A stretch of DNA of 7,947 nt from assembly GCA_947447835.1 (NCBI GenBank), contig CANFLP010000083.1:1-7947 (forward strand), in the 5' to 3' direction. This DNA comes from Bacteroidota bacterium (GTDB taxonomy: Bacteria > Bacteroidota > Bacteroidia > Chitinophagales > Chitinophagaceae). Positions 1-6,460 of the stretch are shown here, one piece after another (position 1 is the first letter of the stretch; each line of letters begins with the position of its first letter). The position numbers were made by a program, and so were the translations under genes. Below the pieces are notes generated by a model, which ran no database searches, was not told the DNA's origin, and worked only from the letters and a program-made list of their open reading frames with translations.

Positions 1-620
1 ATAACGGAGAATACAAATCAAAAGGCACACCAGATATGCATGCAATTGGAAATTTTTATACTGCACCAGGCTTGGAGCCAATTTTAAGTTATGTAGACAA
101 TTACAAAGAAAAGAACAACGGAACATTATCTTATAGTAAACCTGCACAAGGATTAATTTTCCTAAGAGAGCAGGTAGTTGGAAAGGAAAGATTTGATTAT
201 GCATTTCAAACTTATATTAAGCGTTGGGCATTTAAGCATCCAACACCAGACGACTTTTTTAGAACCATCGAAAACGTAGCAGGTGAAAGTTTACAATGGT
301 TTTGGAGAGGTTGGTTTGTAAATAATTGGAGACTAGATGTTGCAGTGCGTAATGTGCGTTATGTAGATAGTACAGACTATTCAAAAGGGGCTTTAGTGAC
401 ATTAGATAATTTAGAGAAAATGGCAATGCCAGTAATTCTTGAAATTAAAACAGTAAGTGGTAAAACGAGTCGTGTTAAATTACCTGTCGAAGTGTGGGAA
501 CGAAATGTGTATTGGACTTTTAAAGTGCCAACTACCGAAGCAATTGAGTCGGTTACTTATGATCCAGATAAAGTATTACCAGATTTTAATCCAACTAATA
601 ACGTTTGGAAAAAACCTTAA
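1..620 (+). CDS. M1-family metallopeptidase, C-terminal part (5' end outside window)
   Basis: The reading frame is open from position 3, so the gene enters from the left and the Met at 36 is internal. About 205 residues are visible. Family features seen: a Y-x-K-P segment (Tyr codon at 132-134) followed by an amphipathic 'GLIFLRE' helix, which in M1 aminopeptidases holds the catalytic tyrosine downstream of the zinc site; then 'DDFFRTIENVAGESLQWFW' and 'RGWF', the usual helical segment of Bacteroidota M1 peptidases; then a beta-rich C-terminal domain. The HEXXH zinc motif and any signal peptide lie outside the window. M1 enzymes remove N-terminal residues from peptides, and Bacteroidota versions of this type are usually exported. 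The gene ends with TAA at 618-620, followed by a strong hairpin terminator. Family assignment is firm; substrate is unknown. Confidence 0.88.
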   Translation, partial: NGEYKSKGTPDMHAIGNFYTAPGLEPILSYVDNYKEKNNGTLSYSKPAQGLIFLREQVVGKERFDYAFQTYIKRWAFKHPTPDDFFRTIENVAGESLQWFWRGWFVNNWRLDVAVRNVRYVDSTDYSKGALVTLDNLEKMAMPVILEIKTVSGKTSRVKLPVEVWERNVYWTFKVPTTEAIESVTYDPDKVLPDFNPTNNVWKKP

Positions 621-631
621 ATCCATTCGGA

Positions 632-674
632 AATAAAAATACCCCTTAAGCAAAATGTAAGGGGTATTTTTATT
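632..674. terminator. Bidirectional hairpin terminator between the M1 peptidase gene and rluD
   Basis: A perfect 17-bp inverted repeat has arms at 632-648 and 658-674 and a 9-nt loop. The core is ACCCCTTA/TAAGGGGT, flanked by A-rich and T-rich ends, so either transcript ends in a hairpin followed by U residues. It lies 11 nt after the peptidase stop and 49 nt after the rluD stop on the other strand, as expected for convergent genes sharing one terminator. Confidence 0.88.
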
Positions 675-723
675 AAAACGCTTATGATTATTTCAGTCCC
701 ACCCATAAACGGGGTGACATAGG

Positions 724-1809
724 TTATTTCTTCTTCTTAACATCAGTTGTTGTTGCTTCTTCCAATTTATGTGCAGCTGATTTATAATTTTTCCACTTGG
801 TGATTGCTGCTTCCATGTCTGATGGAAGTGCACTATCAAAGCGCATCATTTCTTCGGTTGTAGGATGCACGAAACCCAATGTAGCAGCATGTAATGCACA
901 TCTTGAACAGGCTTCAAAACAATTGTCAACAAACTGCTTGTACTTAGTATAGATAGTACCTTTTAAGATGCGGTCTCCTCCATATTCACTATCGTTAAAT
1001 AAAGTGTGACCAATATGTTTCATGTGCACACGAATCTGATGTGTACGACCTGTTTCTAAAATACAAGAAACCAAAGTAGTATAGTTATATCTTTCGATTA
1101 CTTTATAATGTGTGATAGCATGTTTACCCACTTCGCCTTCAGGATAAGCATCGAACATTTTCCTAAAAGTTTTATGCCTAGCTATGTGTGCATTAACGGT
1201 GCCTTCGTCCTCTGCCATATCTCCCCATACCAATGCCACATATTTCCTTTCTACGGTATGGTTAAAAAATTGCTTTGCTAAATGACTAGCTGCTTCGGCC
1301 GTTTTAGCAAGTACAATTAATCCTGTCGTGTTTTTATCAATACGGTGTACTAAACCAAAACGAGGTAGCACCTCTTCATTCAAATCGGGATTTTGATTGA
1401 GTAAGTGATAAGCCACTCCGTTTAATAAAGTGCCAGTGTAATTGCCAATACCTGGGTGAACTACCATATTGGATGGTTTGTTAATCACCATTACAGCTTC
1501 GTCCTCGTACACAATATCTAAATCCATTTTTTCTGGCTTCAGCTCGGTATATTCTGGGTTCACATAACTCATAAAAGTCACTTCGTCCCCAGGTCTTGTT
1601 TTGTAATTACTCTTAACCACTTTACCATTAACGGTTAAAAAGCCACCTTCGATTCCATTCTGTAATTTACTGCGGGTCATGCCTTCAATACGCATTTGAA
1701 CCCATTTGTCAATACGCATAGGTTCCTGCCCTTTATCTACCATAAAGGTTAGACGTTCATAAACTTCCTCGTTATTTTCTTCTTGTAATATTTCTTGATC
1801 AGCTAACAT
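724..1809 (-). CDS. rluD: RluD-type 23S rRNA pseudouridine synthase
   Basis: The 361-residue product isomerises uridine to pseudouridine in RNA. RluD-family members act on 23S rRNA helix 69 in the cytoplasm. Seen in order: an S4 RNA-binding domain at about residues 31-90 ('MRIDKWVQMR', 'FLTVNGKVVKSNYKTRPGDEV'); the catalytic core starting 'VINKPSNMVVHPG' (108-120); the signature 'HRIDKNTTGLIVLAK' with catalytic Asp158; 'GRTHQIRVHMKHIGHTL' (254-270); and 'CALHA' (304-308). The tail from about 335 is lysine-rich. Length is slightly above E. coli RluD (about 326) because of N- and C-terminal extensions. The ATG at 1809 is supported by a -7 box ending 4 nt upstream, suggesting a leaderless mRNA. 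The gene diverges from lipB. Which uridines it modifies (RluD or a paralogue such as RluC-like specificity) cannot be read from sequence alone. Confidence 0.93.
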   Translation of the reverse strand: MLADQEILQEENNEEVYERLTFMVDKGQEPMRIDKWVQMRIEGMTRSKLQNGIEGGFLTVNGKVVKSNYKTRPGDEVTFMSYVNPEYTELKPEKMDLDIVYEDEAVMVINKPSNMVVHPGIGNYTGTLLNGVAYHLLNQNPDLNEEVLPRFGLVHRIDKNTTGLIVLAKTAEAASHLAKQFFNHTVERKYVALVWGDMAEDEGTVNAHIARHKTFRKMFDAYPEGEVGKHAITHYKVIERYNYTTLVSCILETGRTHQIRVHMKHIGHTLFNDSEYGGDRILKGTIYTKYKQFVDNCFEACSRCALHAATLGFVHPTTEEMMRFDSALPSDMEAAITKWKNYKSAAHKLEEATTTDVKKKK

Positions 1810-1813
1810 GTTG

Positions 1814-1821
1814 CAAAAGTA
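1814..1821 (-). promoter_or_regulatory. -7 promoter box of rluD
   Basis: On the minus strand this reads TACTTTTG, a perfect match to the Bacteroidota -7 consensus TAnnTTTG. Only CAAC separates it from the rluD ATG, so transcription should start at or very near the initiation codon. No clear -33 TTTG was found at the usual distance. Confidence 0.65.
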
Positions 1822-1841
1822 AGTTATTGCAGCTTAGTTTG

Positions 1842-1849
1842 TAACTTTG
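1842..1849 (+). promoter_or_regulatory. -7 promoter box of lipB
   Basis: TAACTTTG matches the Bacteroidota -7 consensus TAnnTTTG. TTGC alone separates it from the lipB ATG, mirroring the 4-nt spacing of the divergent rluD box 20 bp away. A leaderless transcript is implied. No convincing -33 element was seen. Confidence 0.65.
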
Positions 1850-1853
1850 TTGC

Positions 1854-2561
1854 ATGCGTCAAAAAGTATATTTCGAGGACTTGGGTATAAAATTTTATCA
1901 GCCAACATGGGATTATCAAGAGGCATTATTGGCTAAAAACACACAAATCAAGTCTATCGCAAGGGAAAAAGAGGAAGATGTAAAGCATACAGCCACAGAA
2001 CATAGGTTGTTGTTTGTGGAACATCCGCCTGTATTTACTTTGGGTAAAAATGGTAAAAGGGAGCACGTCTTGGTGTCGGAGGAGCATTTACAAAAATTAG
2101 GGATCGAATTTTTTCATATTAATAGAGGAGGTGATATTACTTATCATGGACCTCAACAAATAGTGGGCTATCCCATTATTGATTTAGATAAATTCAAAAC
2201 GGATTTAGGTTGGTACTTAAGAAGTTTGGAACAGGTAATAATTGATACGATAGCAGAATATGGTTTGACTGGAGAAAGAAGCGTTGGAGAAACAGGTGTT
2301 TGGCTACAACCTAATGATCCATTTATGGCAAGAAAAATTTGTGCAATGGGTATTAAATGTAGTCGCTGGGTAACCATGCATGGCTTTGCATTAAACGTGA
2401 ATCCAGATTTATCTCACTTTGAATATATTGTTCCTTGTGGCATACAAGGTAAAACGGTGACCTCTTTAGAAAAAGAGTTAGGTCATAAAGTAGATTATGA
2501 AGAAGTGAAAGATAAAATAAAGAAACACTTTCAATTGATTTTTGATTGTGATTTGGTATAG
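1854..2561 (+). CDS. lipB: Lipoyl(octanoyl) transferase LipB
   Basis: The 235-residue enzyme moves octanoyl groups from octanoyl-ACP to apo lipoyl domains (2-oxoacid dehydrogenases, glycine cleavage H protein). LipA then inserts sulfur to make lipoate. Visible family features: 'VEHPPVFTLGKNG' (55-67); the LipB signature 'RGGDITYHGPQQ' (91-102) for acyl binding; 'RKICAMGIK' with the expected catalytic Lys161; 'MHGFALNVNPDL' (175-186); and 'VPCGI' with the expected acyl-accepting Cys195. Both catalytic residues are present, so the protein should be active. The start at 1854 is supported by the adjacent -7 box and normal family length. A short stretch at about 33-50 (charged, 'REKEEDVKHTATEHR') is a modest insertion before the first conserved block. 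No lipA is in the window. The gene converges on the PLP enzyme gene downstream. Confidence 0.95.
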   Translation: MRQKVYFEDLGIKFYQPTWDYQEALLAKNTQIKSIAREKEEDVKHTATEHRLLFVEHPPVFTLGKNGKREHVLVSEEHLQKLGIEFFHINRGGDITYHGPQQIVGYPIIDLDKFKTDLGWYLRSLEQVIIDTIAEYGLTGERSVGETGVWLQPNDPFMARKICAMGIKCSRWVTMHGFALNVNPDLSHFEYIVPCGIQGKTVTSLEKELGHKVDYEEVKDKIKKHFQLIFDCDLV

Positions 2562-2622
2562 AGTAATTAGCATACTTTAAAAAGCATGCAAAGCAAAAAA
2601 AATCACAATTACTTCAGTAGTT

Positions 2623-3570
2623 TTAATAATCGAAATGTAATATCCCTTTTTCTAGCGATCTATTTCCTTGGAGACCCCCGCTATGCATCACTAATATGCT
2701 ACTGTTAGATTTAAAGTAATTCTTATTAACGAGTTCGTTGACTGCATAAAACACCTTGCCTGTATATACGATATCGGTCGGAATTTTAGTCTCCTCCCAA
2801 AATTGGTTCATGAAATTTATTTGTACTGGTGTAGTTTTTGCATAACCACCTTGATGGTATTCATGTAATAAGGTGAAAGCTGCATTTTGATTAAGTAATA
2901 AGTTTTTGATTTCGTTAACTATACTTCCTTCATTTTTTAAAACAGGAATACCGATAATAGTTTGATGTTGTGCTGCTGCATTAATGATGCCAGCAATCAT
3001 TGTTCCAGTACCTACCGCACAAATAATAAAGTCGTATTGATGCAATGGATTTTCAACATTATTTGAAATAGCATTCGCGACATCATTCGCATTGTTATGC
3101 TTCCAGTCTTTTATAATTGTTGCTGCGCCCCTTGCACCAATATTGCCATAACCGCCCTCATCTACAAAATAAATATCCTTATTAAGAGATGATTCATTTT
3201 CTTTAAGCAATGCATCTTTCTTTTCTTGAAACGAGGTCCTTCCTAAAAAAACAAGTTGCATACCATAATTCATGGCTTCTTGTAAACTAGGTGTAATAGG
3301 TTCTCCTTGGTTACTACGAACATATCCAATACTAGTTAATCCTTCCGTTTTTGCTGCATAGGAAAGTGCCACTAAGTGGTTGGAATAAGGGCCACCAAAG
3401 CTTGCAATGGCATTAGCATTAGTCTCCTTTGCGGCTTTTAAATAATACCTTAGCTTATACCATTTATTACCGCTTACAATGGGGTGTATTTGGTCCAATC
3501 TTAAGCAATCCACCTTTAAATTTGTATTGCTTAAATAGGGTATGGGTTCAATAATGGGCTTTGGGTCCAA
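2623..3570 (-). CDS. PLP-dependent D-cysteine desulfhydrase / ACC deaminase family protein
   Basis: The 315-residue protein belongs to the fold-type II PLP family containing D-cysteine desulfhydrase (D-Cys to pyruvate, sulfide and ammonia) and 1-aminocyclopropane-1-carboxylate deaminase. Seen: 'SGNKWYKLRYYL' (33-44) with the expected PLP-linked Lys36; 'SFGGPYSNHLVALSYAA' (57-73), the substrate-binding Ser-Asn region; 'VDEGGYGNIGARGA' (136-149); 'AVGTGTMIAG' (185-194), a phosphate-binding glycine turn; 'DIVYTGKVFYA' (266-276); and 'HSGGLQG' (296-302). No ATG exists upstream in frame before a stop. The chosen start is TTG at 3570-3568, preceded by the A-rich AGAAAAAGA. The N-terminus is about 15-20 residues shorter than typical ACC deaminases but keeps the PLP site. 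True ACC deaminase activity is less likely than D-cysteine or a related amino acid as substrate, but the sequence does not settle it. Confidence 0.83.
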   Translation of the reverse strand: MDPKPIIEPIPYLSNTNLKVDCLRLDQIHPIVSGNKWYKLRYYLKAAKETNANAIASFGGPYSNHLVALSYAAKTEGLTSIGYVRSNQGEPITPSLQEAMNYGMQLVFLGRTSFQEKKDALLKENESSLNKDIYFVDEGGYGNIGARGAATIIKDWKHNNANDVANAISNNVENPLHQYDFIICAVGTGTMIAGIINAAAQHQTIIGIPVLKNEGSIVNEIKNLLLNQNAAFTLLHEYHQGGYAKTTPVQINFMNQFWEETKIPTDIVYTGKVFYAVNELVNKNYFKSNSSILVMHSGGLQGNRSLEKGILHFDY

Positions 3571-3596
3571 TCTTTTTCTATTTAATGAAAATCAGT

Positions 3597-3604
3597 TATT
3601 TTTG
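3597..3604 (+). promoter_or_regulatory. Candidate -7 promoter box for the nucleotidyltransferase gene
   Basis: TATTTTTG matches TAnnTTTG and lies 47 nt before the ATG at 3652, in the gap shared with the divergent PLP enzyme gene. No TTTG at the -33 distance was found, and the region is T-rich, so a chance match is possible. Confidence 0.4.
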
Positions 3605-3651
3605 CTGACTGTATTTTATTAAGTAAAAGTACAAAATATAAATCTTGAATA

Positions 3652-4551
3652 ATGAGTGCACCTACATTAGTGATATTGGCAGCAGGGATGGCAAGCAGAT
3701 ATGGTAGTCAAAAACAAACCGAAGTTTTTGGTCCAAATGGCGAGACCATTATGGATTATTCTATTTACGATGCTATCAGAGCTGGATTTGGTAAAGTTGT
3801 TTTTATTATTCGAGAAGATTTTGCCGAAGCATTTAAAGCAAGCTTTGAGCCTAAATTAAATGGCAAAATAGAAACAGCATATGTTTATCAAGCATTGGAT
3901 AAATATACAGCAGGGAAGAACGTGAACCCAGAACGTACTAAACCTTGGGGTACGGCACATGCTGTATTATGCACCAAGGGTGTGGTGAATGAACCATTTG
4001 CTGTAATTAATGCAGATGATTATTATGGAGCAGAAGCATTTGTGCAAGCGTATCAATTTTTAACTACCGAGTGCAATGATAAAACCTATTGTATCTTAGG
4101 GTATGAGTTGTCAAATACTTTAAGCGAGAATGGAACAGTGAGTCGTGGTGTTTGTAGTATTGATGCAAACAATGTGTTAACTCAAATAAACGAGCGCACG
4201 AAAATTTATAGAAAGGACGGATCAATTGTATTTGAAGAAGCTGGAGTAGAAACTCCATTAGCAGAGGATACAAGAGTGAGTATGAACTTTATGTGTTTTG
4301 CACCTAATTTTATTGACTTGTGCGAGCAAGAGTTTAATTCATTTTTAGATAAACAAGGGCAGGAATTAAAGTCTGAGTTTTATATTCCTTTTGTGACCGG
4401 CCAGTTTTCAACCTTAGGCTTAGGTGACGTGAAAGTAATTCCAACCAATGCAAAATGGTTTGGTGTTACTTATAAGGAAGACGCACCTGGTGTTAAAGCT
4501 AGCATTGATGCTTTAGTGAGCAGTAAGGTATATCCAGAAAAACTATGGTAA
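3652..4551 (+). CDS. Sugar-phosphate nucleotidyltransferase-like protein (NTP_transferase family)
   Basis: The 299-residue protein has the Rossmann-like nucleotidyltransferase fold used to make NDP-sugars from NTP and sugar-1-phosphate. Seen: the N-terminal nucleotide-binding strand and loop 'LVILAAGMASRYGSQKQ' (6-22), a variant of the family's G-x-G-x-R signature (here GMASR); 'FGPNGETIMDYSIYDAIRAGF' split over 26-46, which follows the loop in uridylyltransferases; 'KPWGTAHAV' (97-105); and 'VINADDYYG' (118-126), the metal-binding Asp pair after the fourth strand. The C-terminal half carries 'NFMCFAPNF' and 'WFGVTYKED', common in this Bacteroidota/Firmicutes subgroup. The start ATG is the first in frame after a stop. 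No sugar kinase or glycosyltransferase neighbours are present, so the sugar and the nucleotide are not identifiable. A UTP-glucose-1-phosphate-type reaction is one possibility. Confidence 0.85.
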   Translation: MSAPTLVILAAGMASRYGSQKQTEVFGPNGETIMDYSIYDAIRAGFGKVVFIIREDFAEAFKASFEPKLNGKIETAYVYQALDKYTAGKNVNPERTKPWGTAHAVLCTKGVVNEPFAVINADDYYGAEAFVQAYQFLTTECNDKTYCILGYELSNTLSENGTVSRGVCSIDANNVLTQINERTKIYRKDGSIVFEEAGVETPLAEDTRVSMNFMCFAPNFIDLCEQEFNSFLDKQGQELKSEFYIPFVTGQFSTLGLGDVKVIPTNAKWFGVTYKEDAPGVKASIDALVSSKVYPEKLW

Positions 4552-4569
4552 TATTTTTAGGAATAGAAC

Positions 4570-4611
4570 GTATAAAAAAAGGGTCAACAATTGTTGACCC
4601 TTTTTTTATAC
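4570..4611. terminator. Bidirectional terminator: perfect 42-nt palindrome
   Basis: The 42 bases are a perfect palindrome with no spacer. The core is GGGTCAACAATTGTTGACCC, flanked on one side by A7 and on the other by T7. As RNA it gives a long hairpin with a small AATT loop and a U-tract in either direction. It sits 18 nt after the nucleotidyltransferase stop and 16 nt after the stop of the minus-strand protease gene, so it should terminate both convergent units. Confidence 0.92.
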
Positions 4612-4627
4612 TATAATGAATATTTGA

Positions 4628-5746
4628 TTAGTTAAAGGAACGAACGTTAAAGATAAAGTTCTTCAAATTGGTGATTTGTTTTTTTCTGTCACCATGTTGA
4701 CCCGTAATATTTTTAGCAATCTTAATATTATGCTCAGCGGTTGCTTCTTTTTGTGCAGCTTCAATCACATCAAATATCTTAGAAGATTTAATTGCAAAGG
4801 CAACACCTTCCGCTTGTTTTTGACGTGTATTGATAATACCGATTAACTCTGCATTGTCATTGAATATTGGAGCTCCAGAATAACCTGGATTAGCACTAAT
4901 TTGAATTTGGTATGCATTACTATCTCCTTCAAAGCCAGATTGTGCGCTTAGGTAACCTTTACCGTAAACAATATCATTGTCATTTCTTGGGTAGCCTAAA
5001 GTATAAATCTCTTCTCCTAACTCAGAAGCTTTTTTACGAATAGTGTAAGGAATTGATTTTGGTTGCAAAAAATCTGCGTCGTCTATTTTCAATAAGGCTA
5101 AATCAGATGCCTTGTCTGTGTAAACGATACTTGCATTTAATTCTTGTCCAACACTATTAATAACAATCGCGCCATTACCTTTAAGTACGTGGGCGTTAGT
5201 AATAATATATCCTTTGGTGTCAATTAAAAAGCCAGAACCTCCACTTATTAATTTGGCATTTTCTGGCAATTTCGTTTTCACTTCATTTAATAAATGTCCT
5301 TGAACCTGTTGATTTTTCTTAATTACTTCAATTGCCTTGCTTAATTGTAAAACCTGAGAGCCATTTAAGGTAGGAGAGAAGTACATAATGGATGCTGAAG
5401 TAAATAAAGCAATAATGCCACCTACAGTTGCAGCAATAGCAGTTACTTTTCGGTACTTAGTCCAAAGTTGGATTACTTTATATTTAGTAGATTGTTCGTC
5501 TATAGGTGACCATTCACCAGCTTCGAATAAAGTATTGAAAGTTTGTTCAGATAATTTCGAGAAATTCTTACGACCAGCGTAGTTGTCCATTTCGTGTAAG
5601 AACATACTATGCTCAACCACCATTTGGTCAATTTCTGGCGTTTTCTTTCGGATGGATTCAAATTGCGCCACCTCACTCGCCGACATTTCGCCTGCTAAGT
5701 ATCTTTCTATCGCCTCTAATAATTGAATGTCATCCATTGTTTTCAT
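4628..5746 (-). CDS. Membrane anti-sigma-like protein fused to a trypsin/HtrA-type serine protease
   Basis: The 372-residue protein has three parts. Residues 1-100 are a cytoplasmic segment with 'IERYLAGEMSASEVAQFE' (13-30) and 'TPEIDQMVVEH', the pattern of Bacteroidota anti-sigma factors. 'TKYRK' (96-100) precedes one transmembrane helix at about 101-123, giving an N-inside topology. After a polar, probably helical linker (127-160), an extracytoplasmic chymotrypsin-fold domain (about 165-330) shows the triad His186 ('TNAHV'), Asp215 ('ASDLALLKI') and Ser290 ('GYSGAPIF', where most HtrA proteins have GNSGG). 'GSGFLID' and 'GVAFAIKSS' fit the HtrA/trypsin-2 family. No PDZ domain follows, only a basic tail. 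The gene starts 11 nt after the sigma factor stop, in one operon. Inference: it restrains that sigma factor and links protease state or envelope signals to its release. A degradative protease with an accidental N-terminal match is the alternative. Confidence 0.82.
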   Translation of the reverse strand: MKTMDDIQLLEAIERYLAGEMSASEVAQFESIRKKTPEIDQMVVEHSMFLHEMDNYAGRKNFSKLSEQTFNTLFEAGEWSPIDEQSTKYKVIQLWTKYRKVTAIAATVGGIIALFTSASIMYFSPTLNGSQVLQLSKAIEVIKKNQQVQGHLLNEVKTKLPENAKLISGGSGFLIDTKGYIITNAHVLKGNGAIVINSVGQELNASIVYTDKASDLALLKIDDADFLQPKSIPYTIRKKASELGEEIYTLGYPRNDNDIVYGKGYLSAQSGFEGDSNAYQIQISANPGYSGAPIFNDNAELIGIINTRQKQAEGVAFAIKSSKIFDVIEAAQKEATAEHNIKIAKNITGQHGDRKKQITNLKNFIFNVRSFN

Positions 5747-5757
5747 ACTATTTCTAA

Positions 5758-6324
5758 TTAATCCCCAATGTTATATTGCGCAAAGAATAACTTTTTCAAG
5801 CGCATCAAACATTTATATTTTTGGTTTTTGGCATTGTCTGAATTGGTATATCCAAAATCTGCCGCTAACTCTTGCATCCCTTTTTTATTCAAATAATAAC
5901 CCTCTAATAAGCCTTTACATGGTTCCCCGAGACTATTTAAGGCTCGATCCATAATTGCATAAGCTGCATCCTTCTTTTCAAACTCCTCAATGTCTGTCTC
6001 TACCGATACACTTTCTTCCTCCGAACTCAACGGGCTACTATATTTGCCCATTTGTTGCAAGCGCTTGAGCCACAAGTGTTTGCATATTGAAAAAAGATAG
6101 GTTTTAATTTGACAGGTAAGTGAAAATGAGTCGGTTTGTACTTTTTCATACAAAGTGATCATTGCCTCCTGAAAAACATCCCTAGCATCGTCGAAAGAGC
6201 CGTTATTGTTGGTAACGAAATGCTGAATAGTGCTAAAATGGCTCTTATAAAGGGTTTCCACCGCTTTAGAGTCATTGTTCGCTAGCCCTTTTAATAGGGC
6301 TTGTTCGTTGTAATCAGCTTTCAA
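5758..6324 (-). CDS. ECF-type RNA polymerase sigma factor
   Basis: A 188-residue sigma-70 family protein of ECF size. Region 2 is seen as 'LYKSHFSTIQHFV', 'DDARDVFQEAMITLYEKV' (core-binding helix) and 'IKTYLFSICKHLWLKRL' (-10 recognition). After an acidic linker ('SSEEESVSVETDIEEFEKKD'), region 4 appears as 'ALNSLGEPCKGLLEGYYLNKKG' and 'MQELAADFGYTNSDNAKNQK', a helix-turn-helix for -35 recognition. The frame is open to a TTG at 6348, but that codon lies inside a perfect -7 promoter box (6346-6353). The next in-frame TTG at 6324 gives a normal ECF N-terminus ('KADYNEQALLKGLANND') and a roughly 20-nt leader, and is preferred here. ATT at 6333 is a weaker option. The gene is followed at 11 nt by the anti-sigma-like protease and diverges from a lipoprotein gene. 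It probably directs a cell-envelope or stress regulon; the targets are unknown. Confidence 0.87.
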   Translation of the reverse strand: MKADYNEQALLKGLANNDSKAVETLYKSHFSTIQHFVTNNNGSFDDARDVFQEAMITLYEKVQTDSFSLTCQIKTYLFSICKHLWLKRLQQMGKYSSPLSSEEESVSVETDIEEFEKKDAAYAIMDRALNSLGEPCKGLLEGYYLNKKGMQELAADFGYTNSDNAKNQKYKCLMRLKKLFFAQYNIGD

Positions 6325-6345
6325 TAGATTAATACTTAAGTGGAA

Positions 6346-6353
6346 CAAAAGTA
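6346..6353 (-). promoter_or_regulatory. -7 promoter box of the sigma/protease operon
   Basis: On the minus strand this reads TACTTTTG, identical to the rluD box and a perfect TAnnTTTG. It overlaps the upstream TTG of the open frame and therefore argues for initiation at 6324. It matches the housekeeping promoter type, so the operon may have basal vegetative expression. No -33 match was seen. Confidence 0.6.
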
Positions 6354-6389
6354 ACCCAAAAAGGGAATCATTTAATTTTTTTAGAAATT

Positions 6390-6421
6390 TTTGAGTTGGG
6401 GGGTTACCTTATTTAAGTTTT
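6390..6421 (+). promoter_or_regulatory. Candidate promoter of the small lipoprotein gene
   Basis: TTTG at 6390-6393 and TAAGTTTT at 6414-6421 are separated by 20 nt, close to the Bacteroidota -33/-7 arrangement, with one mismatch in the -7 box. The predicted start leaves an untranslated leader of about 30-35 nt before the ATG at 6461. The element lies in the same intergenic gap as the divergent sigma factor promoter. Confidence 0.5.
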
Positions 6422-6460
6422 TGTATTAAGAGTATAAATAAACAATTAAAACCTTTCCAA

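Noticed and set aside
696..718. A short CACCC/GGGTG hairpin just beyond the rluD stop
   Set aside because: The stem is only 5 bp with no U-tract, and the 17-bp terminator at 632-674 already explains the end of the rluD transcript.
2168..2377. Minus-strand 69-codon frame inside lipB
   Set aside because: It is antisense to a confidently identified gene, has no recognisable motif and no promoter, and is a shadow frame.
2545..2609. A 10-bp inverted repeat (ATTGTGATTT / AAATCACAAT) across the lipB stop and the gap before the PLP enzyme gene
   Set aside because: The 45-nt loop, AT-rich stem and poor placement relative to U-tracts make a terminator unlikely. I could not find a better terminator for this convergent pair.
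3568..3660. A promoter for the minus-strand PLP enzyme gene (TACTTTTA near 3620-3630)
   Set aside because: It lacks the final G of TAnnTTTG and has no -33 partner, so the support is too weak to list in this AT-rich gap.
5388..5954. Plus-strand frames antisense to the protease and sigma genes
   Set aside because: They show no family features or initiation signals, and the opposite strand carries clear sigma-factor and protease motifs.
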